Positions 16,612-26,203 of a DNA stretch of 64,000 nt are shown here, piece by piece. Position 1 is the first letter of the stretch. Each line of letters starts with the position of its first letter. Source of the stretch: Rhizorhabdus phycosphaerae. Lineage in GTDB: Bacteria; Pseudomonadota; Alphaproteobacteria; Sphingomonadales; Sphingomonadaceae. A model generated the notes under the pieces. That model saw nothing but the letters and a program-made list of their open reading frames with translations. It made no database searches and had not been told where the DNA came from. Location: NCBI RefSeq assembly GCF_011044255.1, contig NZ_CP049107.1, forward strand, positions 1,550,001-1,614,000, written 5' to 3'. Both the position numbers and the translations under genes were made by a program.

Positions 16612-17232
16612 TCAGCTGACCGGGCGTCGCGCACGAAGCGCCTGGGCCAGCGTTCCTTCATCGAGATAATCGAGTTCGCCGCCAACGGGCAGGCCGTGGG
16701 CGAGCTGGGTCAGCCGCACCGGATAGCTTTCGAGCCGATCCGCGATGTAATGGGCGGTAGTCTGTCCTTCCAGCGTCGCGTTCATCGCGAGCACGACCTC
16801 GTCGACACCGCCCGCCGCGACGCGGCTCACGAGCAGGTCGATCGTCAGGTCCTCGGGCCGCACACCATCCAAGGCCGAGAGCCGCCCGCCCAATATATGG
16901 TAGCGTCCGGGGAACAGGCGCGAGCGATCCAGTGCCCAGAGGTCGGCAACCTCCTCTACCACGCACAGCATGCGCGCATCACGGCGGGGATCCGCGCAGA
17001 TGCCGCAGGGATCGCTGGTGTCCACATTGCCGCAGACATGGCAGTCGGTCAGGCGCAGATTGACCGACTCCAGCGCCCGCAGCAGCGGCTCGAGCGCGAT
17101 CTCCCGCTTCTTGAGGAGGTGCAGCACCGCACGGCGCGCGGACCTCGGCCCCAGGCCGGGCAACCTCGCAAGCGCCTGGGTGAGCATTTCTATCTCGGGA
17201 GACGACATGGCGTCTTCGATATGGGCTTGCAT
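16612..17232 (-). CDS. recR: Recombination protein RecR
   Basis: Works with RecF/RecO to load RecA at gaps. The N-terminal helix-hairpin-helix [20 protein letters not shown], the four-Cys zinc finger CHVCGN ... CGIC, and the TOPRIM domain from [13 protein letters not shown] to the C-terminus are clear. The likely biological start may be MSSPEIEML at 17208 rather than the ATG eight codons upstream, since family members start close to this PEIE motif; neither has a strong ribosome site. A GGCC-based hairpin lies just after the stop. Divergent from fmt. Confidence 0.95.
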   Translation of the reverse strand: MQAHIEDAMSSPEIEMLTQALARLPGLGPRSARRAVLHLLKKREIALEPLLRALESVNLRLTDCHVCGNVDTSDPCGICADPRRDARMLCVVEEVADLWALDRSRLFPGRYHILGGRLSALDGVRPEDLTIDLLVSRVAAGGVDEVVLAMNATLEGQTTAHYIADRLESYPVRLTQLAHGLPVGGELDYLDEGTLAQALRARRPVS

Positions 17233-17261
17233 GTTGGCATGGCAAGCGTTTCAGAGGGCAT

Positions 17262-18173
17262 ATGCGCATTGCCTTCATGGGAACACCCGATTTCGCCGTC
17301 CCCACGCTCGATGCCCTGGCCGTTGCCGGGCATGAGATCGTCGCGGTCTACTGCCAGCCGCCCCGGCCCGCAGGACGCGGCAAGGCGCTGTCGCCATCGC
17401 CCGTGCAGAAGCGCGCGGAAGCGCTCGGCCTGGAGGTCCGCTATCCCGTTTCGCTCCGCGACGAGCAGGCCCAGGCCGACTTTGCCAGCCTCGACCTCGA
17501 TGCCGCCGTGGTTGCGGCCTATGGCCTGATCCTGCCGCAGCCGATCCTCGACGCGCCGCGCCTCGGCTGCCTCAACGTGCACGGTTCGCTGCTCCCGCGC
17601 TGGCGCGGCGCGGCACCCGTGCAGCGCGCAATACTGGCCGGCGATGTCGAGACGGGCGTAACGATCATGCAGATGGAACGCGGGCTGGACACCGGCCCGA
17701 TGCTCGCGATCCTGCGCACTCCCATAGGCCGCAAGACCGCAGGCGCGCTGACCGACGAACTCGCCCGATCGGGCGCCGCTCTCATGGTGGACGTGCTCGA
17801 CAAGATCGAGGCCTATCCGCCGGTCGTGCAACCGGAGGACGGCGTCACCTACGCCGCCAAGATCGACAAGGCCGAAGCGCGGCTCGACTTCACGCGGCCG
17901 GCGGCGGAGGTGGAACGCCAGGTGCGCGCGTTCAACCCGGCGCCGGGTGCCTGGTTCGAACAAGACGGCGAGCGCATCCGCATCCTTGCCTGTTCGATCG
18001 TCGAGGACGCAGCCGCAGGCGCATCCGGCGAAGTGCTTGACGATCGCCTGACGATCGCATGCGGCGGCGGCGCCATCCGACCGATCCGCGTCCAGCGCGC
18101 TGGCAAGGCGGCGATGGCGACGGACGAGTTGCTCCGCGGCTTCGACATAGCGGCCGGCACCGTCATCGCATGA
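17262..18173 (+). CDS. fmt: Methionyl-tRNA formyltransferase
   Basis: Formylates initiator Met-tRNA using 10-formyl-tetrahydrofolate. The start [14 protein letters not shown] is diagnostic. The catalytic region [18 protein letters not shown] (residues 104-121) contains the conserved Asn105, His107 and the SLLP loop. The C-terminal tRNA-binding domain includes [20 protein letters not shown] (about 208-227). Length 303 is usual. The stop overlaps the truA start (ATGA), so both are co-translated. AGAGGG precedes the ATG. Confidence 0.96.
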   Translation: MRIAFMGTPDFAVPTLDALAVAGHEIVAVYCQPPRPAGRGKALSPSPVQKRAEALGLEVRYPVSLRDEQAQADFASLDLDAAVVAAYGLILPQPILDAPRLGCLNVHGSLLPRWRGAAPVQRAILAGDVETGVTIMQMERGLDTGPMLAILRTPIGRKTAGALTDELARSGAALMVDVLDKIEAYPPVVQPEDGVTYAAKIDKAEARLDFTRPAAEVERQVRAFNPAPGAWFEQDGERIRILACSIVEDAAAGASGEVLDDRLTIACGGGAIRPIRVQRAGKAAMATDELLRGFDIAAGTVIA

Positions 18174-18913
18174 CCCGCTTCCGCCTGACCGTCGAATTCG
18201 ACGGACGGCCCTTCATGGGCTGGCAGCGGCAAGCGCACGGACCGAGCGTGCAGCAGGCGATCGAGGAAGCGGTTACGGCGATCACCGGAGAAAGCCCTCC
18301 TGTGCACGCCGCCGGCAGGACCGATGCGGGCGTCCACGCCCGGGCCATGGTCGCCCATGTCGATGTCGACAGGCCGATCGCCGCCTTTCGCCTCGGCGAG
18401 GCGCTCAACGCGCATCTGCGTCCGGCGCCGGTGTCGATCCTCGCCGTGCAAGAGGTGGCTGACGACTGGCATGCGCGCTTTTCCTGCATCGGGCGGCGTT
18501 ATATCTACCGCATCGTCAACCGGCGGGCTCCGCTGACCTTCGAGCGCGGACTGGCCTGGCAGCTCGCAAACCCGCTCGACGATCACGCGATGCATGCAGC
18601 GGCGCAGGCGCTGGTCGGGCGGCACGACTTCACCACCTTCCGGTCCGCCCACTGCCAGGCGGAAAGCCCGGTCAAGACGCTCGACCGTCTCGACGTGCGT
18701 CGTGCCGGGGATGCGATCGAGATCGAAGCGGCGGCGCGCTCCTTCCTCCATCATCAGGTTCGCTCGATGGTCGGGTGCCTTGCCCTGGTCGGCCAGGGAC
18801 GCTGGTCGCGCGACGATCTGGCCGATGCGCTGGCGTCAGCGGACCGATCGCGGCTCGGGCTGAATGCCCCCCCGGACGGACTCTACTTTGTCGAAGCCGT
18901 CTACCCCGACTGA
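18170..18913 (+). CDS. truA: tRNA pseudouridine(38-40) synthase TruA
   Basis: Isomerises U38, U39 and U40 in the anticodon stem of many tRNAs. The start [20 protein letters not shown] is set by an ATGA overlap with fmt. The catalytic Asp is Asp52 in GRTDAGVHA. Other family motifs are [22 protein letters not shown] and [12 protein letters not shown]. With 247 residues it is complete. A reading frame extending further upstream into fmt is not meaningful. Confidence 0.96.
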   Translation: MTRFRLTVEFDGRPFMGWQRQAHGPSVQQAIEEAVTAITGESPPVHAAGRTDAGVHARAMVAHVDVDRPIAAFRLGEALNAHLRPAPVSILAVQEVADDWHARFSCIGRRYIYRIVNRRAPLTFERGLAWQLANPLDDHAMHAAAQALVGRHDFTTFRSAHCQAESPVKTLDRLDVRRAGDAIEIEAAARSFLHHQVRSMVGCLALVGQGRWSRDDLADALASADRSRLGLNAPPDGLYFVEAVYPD

Positions 18914-18982
18914 TCCCCGGCTTGCCTTCCTTTGCCGCCTGCGTCACGGGGGGCAGGTACCGTCATTCGTGGTGAGATTTGA

Positions 18983-19912
18983 TTGACCTCTGCCCAGCCC
19001 TTGCCCGTTCTTTCGGAGACCCGCGCATGGTCCTTTGCCTTGCGCCATATCTCCAGCGAGATCGCGCTTCCCGACCTTCCGCTGTGGACTGCCGGCGGCG
19101 AGGCTGACCTGTCGATCCGGATCGGTGCGGCCCCAGCGCTGGACGATGTGATGTCGGAGGCGCCCCATATGCAGGTCGCGCGTGACGGTCGCTGCCGTCT
19201 GCACATCGTCGGCACCGCCGCCTGGCTGATCTCTCCCGACGGACGATCGATCACGATCGAACTCGAAACCGATCCTGACGACCCCGCGATCCGGACCTAT
19301 CTTTATGGCTCGGTCTTCGCGATCGCCGCGATGCGCTGGGGCCTGTTTCCGCTTCACGCTGCCTGTCTGCGCTTCGGCACGGGCGTAGCCGCTTTCAGCG
19401 GGCGTTCCGGCGCAGGCAAATCGACGCTCGCCGCGATGCTGATCGACCGTGGGCGGGCGATGATGGCCGACGACGTGACGCTCCTCGACCTGTCCGAGGA
19501 CGGACCGCCCCGCGCCCTGCCGAGCTTCCCTCGGGTCAAGCTCTGGCAGGACGCGCTCGATCGGATGAAGATAGACGCGGCCGATCTGGAGCGAGTGACG
19601 GGCGGTATGGACAAGTTCAAGCTGCCGGTCGTCGACGCCTTCCATCCGGAGCCGGCACCGCTTCGGGCTATCGTGATGATCGATCCCGAGGCGTCCTATG
19701 ATGGGCAACTGACCCGCCTGCGTCCGACGGACCTCCTCCAGCGGTCGAAAGACCTTGTCTACCGCCTCCCGGCAATGCGCCGCATGGGCCTCGCGCGGTG
19801 GCAGATGGCGCAGATGATGCGCATCATTCCGATTCCGGCCTATACCGTTGGACGAGTAAAGCCGCAGGATGTGGACCGATTGATCGAGCAGCTCGACGAG
19901 GCCTGTGCGTGA
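18983..19912 (+). CDS. HPr kinase/phosphorylase-like P-loop protein
   Basis: A 309-residue protein with a C-terminal domain like that of HprK. Walker A GRSGAGKST is at residues 140-148, preceded by FPLHAACLRFGTGVAAFSG, and the Asp motif MADDVTLLD is at 161-169, which in HprK binds metal and nucleotide. The N-terminal 110 residues are unlike HprK of the PTS. No PTS or HPr gene is in the window. HprK-related kinases outside the PTS are known in several peptide-modification and surface systems, with unclear substrates. The start is an assumed TTG; no better start precedes the conserved region. It overlaps the next kinase gene or lies 34 bases before it, depending on that gene's start. Confidence 0.72.
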   Translation: MTSAQPLPVLSETRAWSFALRHISSEIALPDLPLWTAGGEADLSIRIGAAPALDDVMSEAPHMQVARDGRCRLHIVGTAAWLISPDGRSITIELETDPDDPAIRTYLYGSVFAIAAMRWGLFPLHAACLRFGTGVAAFSGRSGAGKSTLAAMLIDRGRAMMADDVTLLDLSEDGPPRALPSFPRVKLWQDALDRMKIDAADLERVTGGMDKFKLPVVDAFHPEPAPLRAIVMIDPEASYDGQLTRLRPTDLLQRSKDLVYRLPAMRRMGLARWQMAQMMRIIPIPAYTVGRVKPQDVDRLIEQLDEACA

Positions 19913-19946
19913 CGAACAATGCTTGGGCGCATCGCGGGTGATATCC

Positions 19947-20756
19947 ATGCCACGCCGTGAACCCTGTTCTCCTCCAGCCCTGCCCTCCAGTCTCGCTCCC
20001 TCCGTCGACGGGCTCTTCTGGCACCGCGATCTGGTGGGTGAGTCTGGCTGTGCGATTTTCTGTCTGACGAACCCGTCCGGACAACCGGCGCGCTATCTGA
20101 AACACGCGCCCGAGCAGCATGTCGGCGACCTCATCGACGAATATGTGCGGTTGCAATGGTTGCAGGCTCGTATCGCCGTTCCTGGCATTGGCGGCTTCGT
20201 TTCGCTTCCCGTTGAAGCCTGGCTGCTGACCGACGCGGTCGGGGGCTGCACCGCCTATGAATTGCTAACGACCGGTACCATGTCCGAACGCGGGGCGGTG
20301 GTCGATGCCATGGCCGATCATCTCCGCCGATTGCATGCCATCCCCCCGAGCGACTGCCCGTTCACCGCCGGTGCCGAACTTCGTCTCGCTCTGGCGAAGC
20401 GGCGCATGGAACAAGGGCTGGTCGACCAGGACGATTTCGACGAGGAGCGCCAGGGCGAAACGCCAGAGGCGCTTTGGGAACGCCTCGTGCGCCTGGCACC
20501 ATCGGGCACGGACCAGGTCGTGGCCCATGGCGACTATTCGCTCGACAATCTGCTGTTCCCGAGCGGCCAGCCGGTCACCTGCATCGATGTCGGCCGCCTT
20601 GGGCTGGCCGACCGCTATCAGGACATCGCCATCGCCTGGAACTCGCTGGGCGAGTTCGGCCGCGATCTGCAACAGCGCTTCGTGCGGCGCTACGGGATCG
20701 TGGACATCGACGAGCGGAGGCTCGAGTTCCACCTCATATTGGATGAGTTTTTCTAG
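19947..20756 (+). CDS. APH(3')-like aminoglycoside phosphotransferase family kinase
   Basis: Kinase of the aminoglycoside 3'-phosphotransferase fold, 269 residues from the chosen ATG (APH(3') enzymes have about 265). Key residues: Lys52 in YLKHA and a Glu in the following helix for ATP; VAHGDYSLDNLLF with catalytic Asp196 and Asn201; IDVGRLGLADRYQDIA with metal Asp214; and the terminal LILDEFF, which matches the conserved APH(3') C-terminus. These suggest an active enzyme. A GTG start at 19905 would overlap the HprK-like gene by 8 bases. It may phosphorylate aminoglycosides or an endogenous sugar compound; pairing with the HprK-like gene is unexplained. Confidence 0.83.
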   Translation: MPRREPCSPPALPSSLAPSVDGLFWHRDLVGESGCAIFCLTNPSGQPARYLKHAPEQHVGDLIDEYVRLQWLQARIAVPGIGGFVSLPVEAWLLTDAVGGCTAYELLTTGTMSERGAVVDAMADHLRRLHAIPPSDCPFTAGAELRLALAKRRMEQGLVDQDDFDEERQGETPEALWERLVRLAPSGTDQVVAHGDYSLDNLLFPSGQPVTCIDVGRLGLADRYQDIAIAWNSLGEFGRDLQQRFVRRYGIVDIDERRLEFHLILDEFF

Positions 20757-20772
20757 AGCGAGCCGCTGCCCC

Positions 20773-21189
20773 ATGTTCCCGCTGTTTCTCTCCCTGACGA
20801 TCATGACCGCCGTCGCAGCCGGCCCACCCGCCTCGGCACAACAGCCCGAGGTCGAAACCATCAGGATCGAGGATCTGGAGAGCGGTGCCGGCGCCGAGGC
20901 TCGCAAGGGCAAGACGCTCGTCGTCCACTATACCGGCTGGTTCTACGACCCGGCGAAGGACGAACGGGGACGCAAGTTCGACTCTTCGCATGGCGGCACG
21001 CCGCTCAGCTTTCGGCTCGGTGACGGACTCGTCATCAAGGGATGGGACGATGGCCTGACGGGAATGCGCGTCGGAGGAGTCCGTACTTTGATCGTTCCGC
21101 CCTCAGCCGCCTATGGTCGCAAGGGCAAGGGGCCGGTGCCGCCCGACAGCTGGCTGATGTTCGAGATCGAGCTTCTCGACGTCAAATAG
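20773..21189 (+). CDS. Exported FKBP-type peptidyl-prolyl cis-trans isomerase
   Basis: Catalyses proline isomerisation during folding in the periplasm. The 138-residue product has a signal peptide (MFPLFLSLTIMTAVAAGPPA, cleavage after ASA) and one FKBP domain: LVVHYTGWFYD, RKFDSSHGGTPLSFRLG, VIKGWDDGLTGMRVGG, RTLIVPPSAAYG and a final WLMFEIELLDV. The start is the ATG in the conserved frame just after the APH-like gene; the open frame runs further upstream but only as a shadow. Could assist folding of exported envelope proteins made by the adjacent loci. Confidence 0.92.
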   Translation: MFPLFLSLTIMTAVAAGPPASAQQPEVETIRIEDLESGAGAEARKGKTLVVHYTGWFYDPAKDERGRKFDSSHGGTPLSFRLGDGLVIKGWDDGLTGMRVGGVRTLIVPPSAAYGRKGKGPVPPDSWLMFEIELLDVK

Positions 21190-21203
21190 GCGCCCGGCCC
21201 GGT

Positions 21204-23102
21204 TCAGCCGATCCCGAACAGGCGGCCGAGCGATCGGTCTAGCATCAGCAACTGCCAAAGCAGCCGGCCATGATCGAGGCGGCCGCTCCGATGCTCGGTC
21301 ACGATCCGGTCGAGCGCCGCGACATCGAACCAGCCGCTTTCGACCAGCGCTGACCCTTGGGCGATCCGCTGGGCCTCGCCCGACAAAGGGCCACGGAACC
21401 ACGCGCCGATCGGCGTCGAGAAGCCCATCTTTCGCCGATAGAGGATGTCATCGGGCAGATAGCGGCGCATGGCCTTCTTCATCAGCCACTTGCCGGTCGT
21501 GCCCCTTATGCGCATCGACTGCGGCAGTCGCGCCCCGAACTCGATCAGCCGATAGTCGAGCAGCGGCTCTCGCGCTTCCAGGCTCACCGCCATGCTGGCG
21601 CGATCGACCTTGGTGAGGATGTCGCCGGGAAGCCAGATCTTCAGATCGGCATATTGCGCGCGGTCGAGCGGGTCGCGGGCAGGTGCATCGCGCATCGTGC
21701 GAATATAGCGATCCTCGGCGCGGTGCCCCTGCAGGTCGCGGACGGCGCGGTCCGTGTAGATCCGAAGTCGGTCCTCGCGTGCCGTCACGCCCACGGCGCC
21801 GGCATAGGCCTCCTCGCTCGAGCGCCCGAGCTCGGCGAAGGTCGACCGCGCCCGCAGGAACTGGGGCGCCCAGTCGAGCTTGGGATAGACACGCCCCAGG
21901 GCGCCGAAGACGCTGGCGCGCAACCCGCCCGGCAGGACCGAGCGAAGACGCTCCTCGTTGCGGAAGAAGACGTACCGCCGATAGCCGGCAAAGGCCTCGT
22001 CGGCGCCGTCACCGGACAGCGCCACCGTCACATTCTCACGCGCAAGTTCCGATACGCGATAGGTGGGCAGAGCCGAGGCGTCGGCAAAGGGTTCGTCGAA
22101 GGCCTCCACCAGCCGGTCGATCAGCCCATAATCGTCGGAGGAGACGATGCGCGTGCGATGTTCGGTCGCGAAACGTTCGGCGACCTGCGCTGCGTACCGC
22201 GTCTCGTCATAATCGGGATGGTCGAAACCGATCGAGCAGGTCTTGACCGCCTGTGGGCTGGCTTCCGCCATCAGGGCGACCACCGAGGAGCTGTCGACAC
22301 CGCCCGACAGAAAGGCTCCGAGCGGGACGTCCGCCACCATCCGGTCGGCCACCGACGCGCGCATCAGGGTGGCGAGTTCGTCGGAGAGCGAGGCAGCGGA
22401 GCCGCGCGCCCGATCGGCGAAGGTCACGTCCCACCAGGCGATCGGCGCAGGAACGCCCTGCCCGCGGCGCAGCATCAGATAGTGGCCCGCCGGCAATTTG
22501 CGGACGCCGGCGAGAATGCAGGCATCGTCGGGCACATAGCCCAGGCCGAGATAATCATCGACCGCGCTGAAGTCCGGCACGCGACGCAAGAGGGGGTGGG
22601 CGAGCAGCGCCTTCAGCTCCGATCCGAAGATCACGCTGCCATCCGACAGCTCGGCATAATGGAGCGGTTTCACGCCCAGCCGGTCACGGGCCAGGAACAG
22701 GCAGCCGCGCTCGCGATCATGGATCGCGAAAGCGAACATGCCGTTGAGGCGGGACAGACAATCGGGGCCCCATTGGCGCCACGCCTCGAGGATGACCTCG
22801 GTGTCGCTGTTCGTCCGGAAGCTGCGACCGCATGCCTGAAGCGCAGCGCGCACCTCGCGATAATTATAGACCTCGCCATTATAGGTGATGACGGCCTGAC
22901 CGTCGTTCGACTCCATAGGCTGCGCACCGCCGGCAAGGTCGATGATCGCCAGCCGGCGATGCCCAAGGCCCACCCCCGGCGCCACCCAGAGATCGGCACC
23001 GTCGGGTCCGCGATGAGCGATGGCATCGGTCATCGCCCGGATACGCAGTGCATCGACCGGCTTTGCCGTCTGCAGATGATAGATACCGGCGATGCCGCAC
23101 AT
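21204..23102 (-). CDS. XrtA/exosortase-A-type amidotransferase 1 (asparagine synthase-like)
   Basis: Glutamine-dependent amidotransferase of the asparagine synthase B fold, 632 residues. Cys2 after Met (MCGIAGIYHL) is the glutaminase nucleophile. GEVYNYREVR and the synthetase PP-loop LSGGVDSSSVVAL (about residue 265) with ALSGDGADEAFAGYRRY show the ATP site. Length and context match the exosortase A system-associated amidotransferase 1 group (TIGR03108). It is the last gene of the minus-strand exopolysaccharide operon and starts six bases after the glycosyltransferase stop. In such loci it likely amidates an exopolysaccharide sugar acid; lasso cyclase homology is not supported because no precursor or protease gene is near. 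Confidence 0.9.
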   Translation of the reverse strand: MCGIAGIYHLQTAKPVDALRIRAMTDAIAHRGPDGADLWVAPGVGLGHRRLAIIDLAGGAQPMESNDGQAVITYNGEVYNYREVRAALQACGRSFRTNSDTEVILEAWRQWGPDCLSRLNGMFAFAIHDRERGCLFLARDRLGVKPLHYAELSDGSVIFGSELKALLAHPLLRRVPDFSAVDDYLGLGYVPDDACILAGVRKLPAGHYLMLRRGQGVPAPIAWWDVTFADRARGSAASLSDELATLMRASVADRMVADVPLGAFLSGGVDSSSVVALMAEASPQAVKTCSIGFDHPDYDETRYAAQVAERFATEHRTRIVSSDDYGLIDRLVEAFDEPFADASALPTYRVSELARENVTVALSGDGADEAFAGYRRYVFFRNEERLRSVLPGGLRASVFGALGRVYPKLDWAPQFLRARSTFAELGRSSEEAYAGAVGVTAREDRLRIYTDRAVRDLQGHRAEDRYIRTMRDAPARDPLDRAQYADLKIWLPGDILTKVDRASMAVSLEAREPLLDYRLIEFGARLPQSMRIRGTTGKWLMKKAMRRYLPDDILYRRKMGFSTPIGAWFRGPLSGEAQRIAQGSALVESGWFDVAALDRIVTEHRSGRLDHGRLLWQLLMLDRSLGRLFGIG

Positions 23103-23108
23103 GAACGT

Positions 23109-24302
23109 TCAGCCGATCCCCAGCATGCCATCGAGCGCCGCGAGCTGCGCATCCCAGTCATAGCGATTTATGACCTGTTGGCGAGCCGCCTCTCCCATCG
23201 CGGCCGCCTCGTCGGGATGGGTCAGCATATGACTCACGGCATTGGCCATCTCATAGCCATGCGCCACGATCAAATGCTTGCCGGGCTCCGCATCGATCCC
23301 CTCGAAGGCGGCCGGCGACGCCACCACGGGGCGGGCCATCGCCATCGCCTCCAGAACCTTGTTCTGGACTCCCCGGGCGATCTCCAGCGGGGCGACCACC
23401 ACCGAGGCAGCGGCGAGCCAGGGCCGCACGTCGGGGACCTCGCCGGTCACGATCACATTCTTCAGCTTGGCCAGCTCGCGCACGGCCGGCGTCGGATTGC
23501 GCCCCACGATGGCGAACAGCGTGGCCGGGTGCTTGGCGCGGATGGCCGGGAAGGTCCGACGCGCGAAATAGGTGACGGCATCGACATTCGGCCGATAATC
23601 CATCTGCCCGGTGAAGACCAGCATCGGCTCGGCGCCCGACACGCGCGGAAAGCCTTCCGGCGCGAAGGTGCGATAGTCGATGCCGTTGTCGAGCGCCCTG
23701 ACATGACTGGACGACAGGCCCGCGCGCTTGCGGAACAATGCCGCCTCGGCCTCGCTCACGAACAGGCTCACATCTGCCCAGCGTCCGACGCTGTCTTCAT
23801 AGTCCGCGAGCAGCCGCCCTTCCCGTCGGTTGATCCAGGCGAGAGGCCCGCGACCGGACCTGCCATAGGCGGCGAATTTCTCCGAATCGACGTCGACGAA
23901 ATCCATGACGAAACGCCGGCCGACGCGGTCGTCGGGCACATATTGCGCCATCTGCCCGGAATAGGCGAAGATCGTCTCGATCGGCCTTTCCGCCAGCAAC
24001 TGATCCACCATGCGCATGATCCGACGCGACCCGAAGGCCGCGATCGATACGGGCTCGCCGAGGAGCAGCGCCTCCAGCCCCGCGCGCAGGCGGGACTTGC
24101 TGCGAATCTCGATGTGGAGCGACGCCAGCATCGGCAGCAGTTCCTTGGCTTGCCGGCGATCCTCCTCGCTGTCGACGAAGCCTAGCAGATGGACCGGACG
24201 CTGCTGCGCGAGGTGGCGAAGCATGTGAAAGCTCCGTATCCGATCGCCCCGGTCAGGGGGAAAGGGGATGCGGTGCGCGAGGAACATGATCTCGCCCGTC
24301 AT
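23109..24302 (-). CDS. XrtA/PEP-CTERM system glycosyltransferase (TIGR03087-type)
   Basis: GT-B glycosyltransferase of about 397 residues. The start MTGEIMFLAHRIPFPPDRGDR is typical of the sugar transferase group tied to exosortase A loci. The donor-binding half has EPMLVFTGQMDYRPNVDAV, then PDVRPWLAAASVVVAPLEIARGVQNKVLEAM (short: RPWLAAASVVVAPL, GVQNKVLEAMAMARPVV). The start is fixed by an ATGA overlap with the FemAB-like gene; a much longer open frame upstream is a shadow. Probably adds one sugar of the exopolysaccharide repeat at the cytoplasmic face. Confidence 0.9.
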   Translation of the reverse strand: MTGEIMFLAHRIPFPPDRGDRIRSFHMLRHLAQQRPVHLLGFVDSEEDRRQAKELLPMLASLHIEIRSKSRLRAGLEALLLGEPVSIAAFGSRRIMRMVDQLLAERPIETIFAYSGQMAQYVPDDRVGRRFVMDFVDVDSEKFAAYGRSGRGPLAWINRREGRLLADYEDSVGRWADVSLFVSEAEAALFRKRAGLSSSHVRALDNGIDYRTFAPEGFPRVSGAEPMLVFTGQMDYRPNVDAVTYFARRTFPAIRAKHPATLFAIVGRNPTPAVRELAKLKNVIVTGEVPDVRPWLAAASVVVAPLEIARGVQNKVLEAMAMARPVVASPAAFEGIDAEPGKHLIVAHGYEMANAVSHMLTHPDEAAAMGEAARQQVINRYDWDAQLAALDGMLGIG

Positions 24303-25348
24303 CCGAGCCCTCGCGCGATCCATGGGCCGACGCGGTTGGCGATGGGCAGGGGAAGCCGCTGCCACAGTGCGATCTGCAACCGATATTTGGGGTTGAGCGG
24401 GTTGACCTGCCGGGGCGCCTGCCCGTCGGCGGTGCGCACGGCATAGGCAAGCGGGCGCGGCTCGAACCCCCAGTTCTTCTTGAAGGCGAACGCACCCGTC
24501 CCGAACTTCGATCGTCCGAAGTCGAAGGACGAACTCCCTCGCCGCCGGGCGTGGAGCATGAGCGCATAATACATCAGGTCGTTGGCCCGCCACGTACGCG
24601 CGTCGCGCGTTCCGCCCCCCCAATAAGGCAGCACCGCGCCACGATGGTACAGGCTGAGGACGCTCGCCAGCGGCCTGCCTTCATACCGCACCGTCAAGAT
24701 ATCGGCATCGTCGGAAAAGGCGTCGAGGACGGCATCGAACAAGGCACGCGGAAAAACCGGCGTACCGAGGTTGCGGACGCTTTCGGCATAGACGGCATAA
24801 TGGTCGCGACGGTCGGTTTCGTCGCGGCCGATGACGACCTCCAGGTCGAAACTCAGCGCACGGCGGACCTCCGCCCGCTGCTTGCGGGGGATGGCGAGCA
24901 GTTCCTGCTCGTCATTCTGTGCCAGCGGTCTCGCGAAACCAGCATAGACGCCCTGCTCGACATGCCAGGCGGAGGCGTCGGGCGCCGTGCCGCCGCGCAG
25001 TTCGAGCGACGGGCAGCTCAGCCGGCCCGCCAATTGCCAGGCCGCCTCCGCCAGCGCGTCGGAGGTCTCGCGATCGTCGGCGATCGGCCCGCCACCCACA
25101 GCGAATCCGGCTGAGACCAGCGCTCTGCCGAACAGCGGCGAATGGACCTCCGACAGCGGCATAGCGCCCGTCAGCCTGCCGTCGGCCAGCGCCACCAGAT
25201 AATGCGCCGTCTGGCGACAGGAACGCTCGACCGCGAGGCTCCACCCCGGTCTGTGGAAAACCGTGCCCGCCGGATGCCGTGCGACATAGCCTTCGATCGC
25301 CCGGCAGTCCGCCGGATCGGACAGGTCGGCACGACGCAGCCCGTCCAT
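24299..25348 (-). CDS. FemAB-like protein, exosortase-A locus type
   Basis: Acyltransferase-fold (GNAT-like FemAB) protein of 349 residues matching the PEP-CTERM locus FemAB group (TIGR03019). Typical pieces: HPAGTVFHRPGWSLAVERS near the N-terminus, IPRKQRAEVRRAL, ALFDAVLDAFSDDADILTVR, then FGRSKFGTGAFAFKKNWGFEP. FemAB enzymes attach amino acids from aminoacyl-tRNA in peptidoglycan; in this locus the role is unknown but may be aminoacylation of the exopolysaccharide. It overlaps the next gene by ATGA and follows the deacetylase after two bases. Confidence 0.9.
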   Translation of the reverse strand: MDGLRRADLSDPADCRAIEGYVARHPAGTVFHRPGWSLAVERSCRQTAHYLVALADGRLTGAMPLSEVHSPLFGRALVSAGFAVGGGPIADDRETSDALAEAAWQLAGRLSCPSLELRGGTAPDASAWHVEQGVYAGFARPLAQNDEQELLAIPRKQRAEVRRALSFDLEVVIGRDETDRRDHYAVYAESVRNLGTPVFPRALFDAVLDAFSDDADILTVRYEGRPLASVLSLYHRGAVLPYWGGGTRDARTWRANDLMYYALMLHARRRGSSSFDFGRSKFGTGAFAFKKNWGFEPRPLAYAVRTADGQAPRQVNPLNPKYRLQIALWQRLPLPIANRVGPWIARGLG

Positions 25349-25350
25349 CG

Positions 25351-26196
25351 TCAGGCAGCCCTCGCCGCTTCCACGGCCGCGACGCGGTCGATCCGGTCCC
25401 AGGCGAAGTCGCCGATCGCCCGTGCCAGTTTCGCTTCCATGGCCGACAGCCGGGCATAATGGCGGAGCCGGGAACGGAGCGGCGCGTGCGCCACGCGCGG
25501 CTGGCCGGGATCGATCTCCCAGGGATGAAAATAGAAAATGCCGGGTCTGCCCTCGGCATTGACCTGACGAATCGCCCAGCGCGAGAAAGCGTAGGGAAAG
25601 AGCCGGAAGAAGCCGCCGCCCCCCGCCGCGATGGTGCGACCGGCGAGACGCGCGGTGGTGACCGGCAATTCGATCAGATCGGCACCGGGCAGCGGGCGAA
25701 AGGCGAAGCGCGGCGCCTCCGGCCAGCCATAATGGTCGTGAACCACCGGAGCGACGCTGGAGGAATAGGTATAGCCCTCCTCGGCCAGGATCTCATGGGC
25801 CCAAGGGGTACGAGCGTCGATCGAGAAGCTGGGCGCGCGGTAGCCGACCACCCGGCAGCCGCCGAGATCCTCGAGCACCGCCCGCGTCCGGCGCAAATCT
25901 TCCCGGAACTGGGCCGGGGTCATGGTGAAAACCCGGACATGATCCCAGCCATGGCTCGCGACTTCATGGCCTGCCTCAACGATGCGCCGGATCAGGGCGG
26001 GACAGCGTTCCGCCACCCAGCCCAGCGTGAAGAAGGTGCCCTTCGCACCGGCCCGACCAAACAGCTCGATCACGGCATCGCTGTTGCGCTCGACACGTGA
26101 CGGGAGGGACTCCCAGTCGTCGCGGCGGATGCTGTTCTCGAACGCGCCGACCTGGAACCAGTCCTCGATGTCGACCGATAGACCGTTGATCACCAT
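25351..26196 (-). CDS. Polysaccharide deacetylase, exosortase-A locus type
   Basis: NodB-fold carbohydrate esterase that would remove N-acetyl groups. 281 residues. The N-terminal NGLSVDIEDWFQVGAFE holds the catalytic/metal Asp pair (DIED). GWVAERCPALIRRIVEAGHEVASHGWDH (in part AGHEVASHGWDH) gives the two metal His, and VVGYRAPSFSID the Arg/Ser loop. The group is TIGR03006-like. No signal peptide is visible, so it may act on a cytoplasmic or membrane-bound intermediate. Seven bases separate it from the upstream ATPase gene. Confidence 0.91.
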   Translation of the reverse strand: MVINGLSVDIEDWFQVGAFENSIRRDDWESLPSRVERNSDAVIELFGRAGAKGTFFTLGWVAERCPALIRRIVEAGHEVASHGWDHVRVFTMTPAQFREDLRRTRAVLEDLGGCRVVGYRAPSFSIDARTPWAHEILAEEGYTYSSSVAPVVHDHYGWPEAPRFAFRPLPGADLIELPVTTARLAGRTIAAGGGGFFRLFPYAFSRWAIRQVNAEGRPGIFYFHPWEIDPGQPRVAHAPLRSRLRHYARLSAMEAKLARAIGDFAWDRIDRVAAVEAARAA

Positions 26197-26203
26197 GGCC
26201 CGG

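Noticed and set aside
18983-23102. Lasso-peptide cluster (HprK-like plus asparagine-synthase-like genes)
   Set aside because: No precursor peptide, no transglutaminase-like protease or PqqD-like chaperone is found, and the asparagine-synthase-like gene has an intact glutaminase Cys2 and sits in an exosortase-A type operon.
21357-24185. 942-residue open frame on the plus strand
   Set aside because: Antisense to the amidotransferase and glycosyltransferase genes, both with intact catalytic motifs. The translation is Arg/His-rich without domains.
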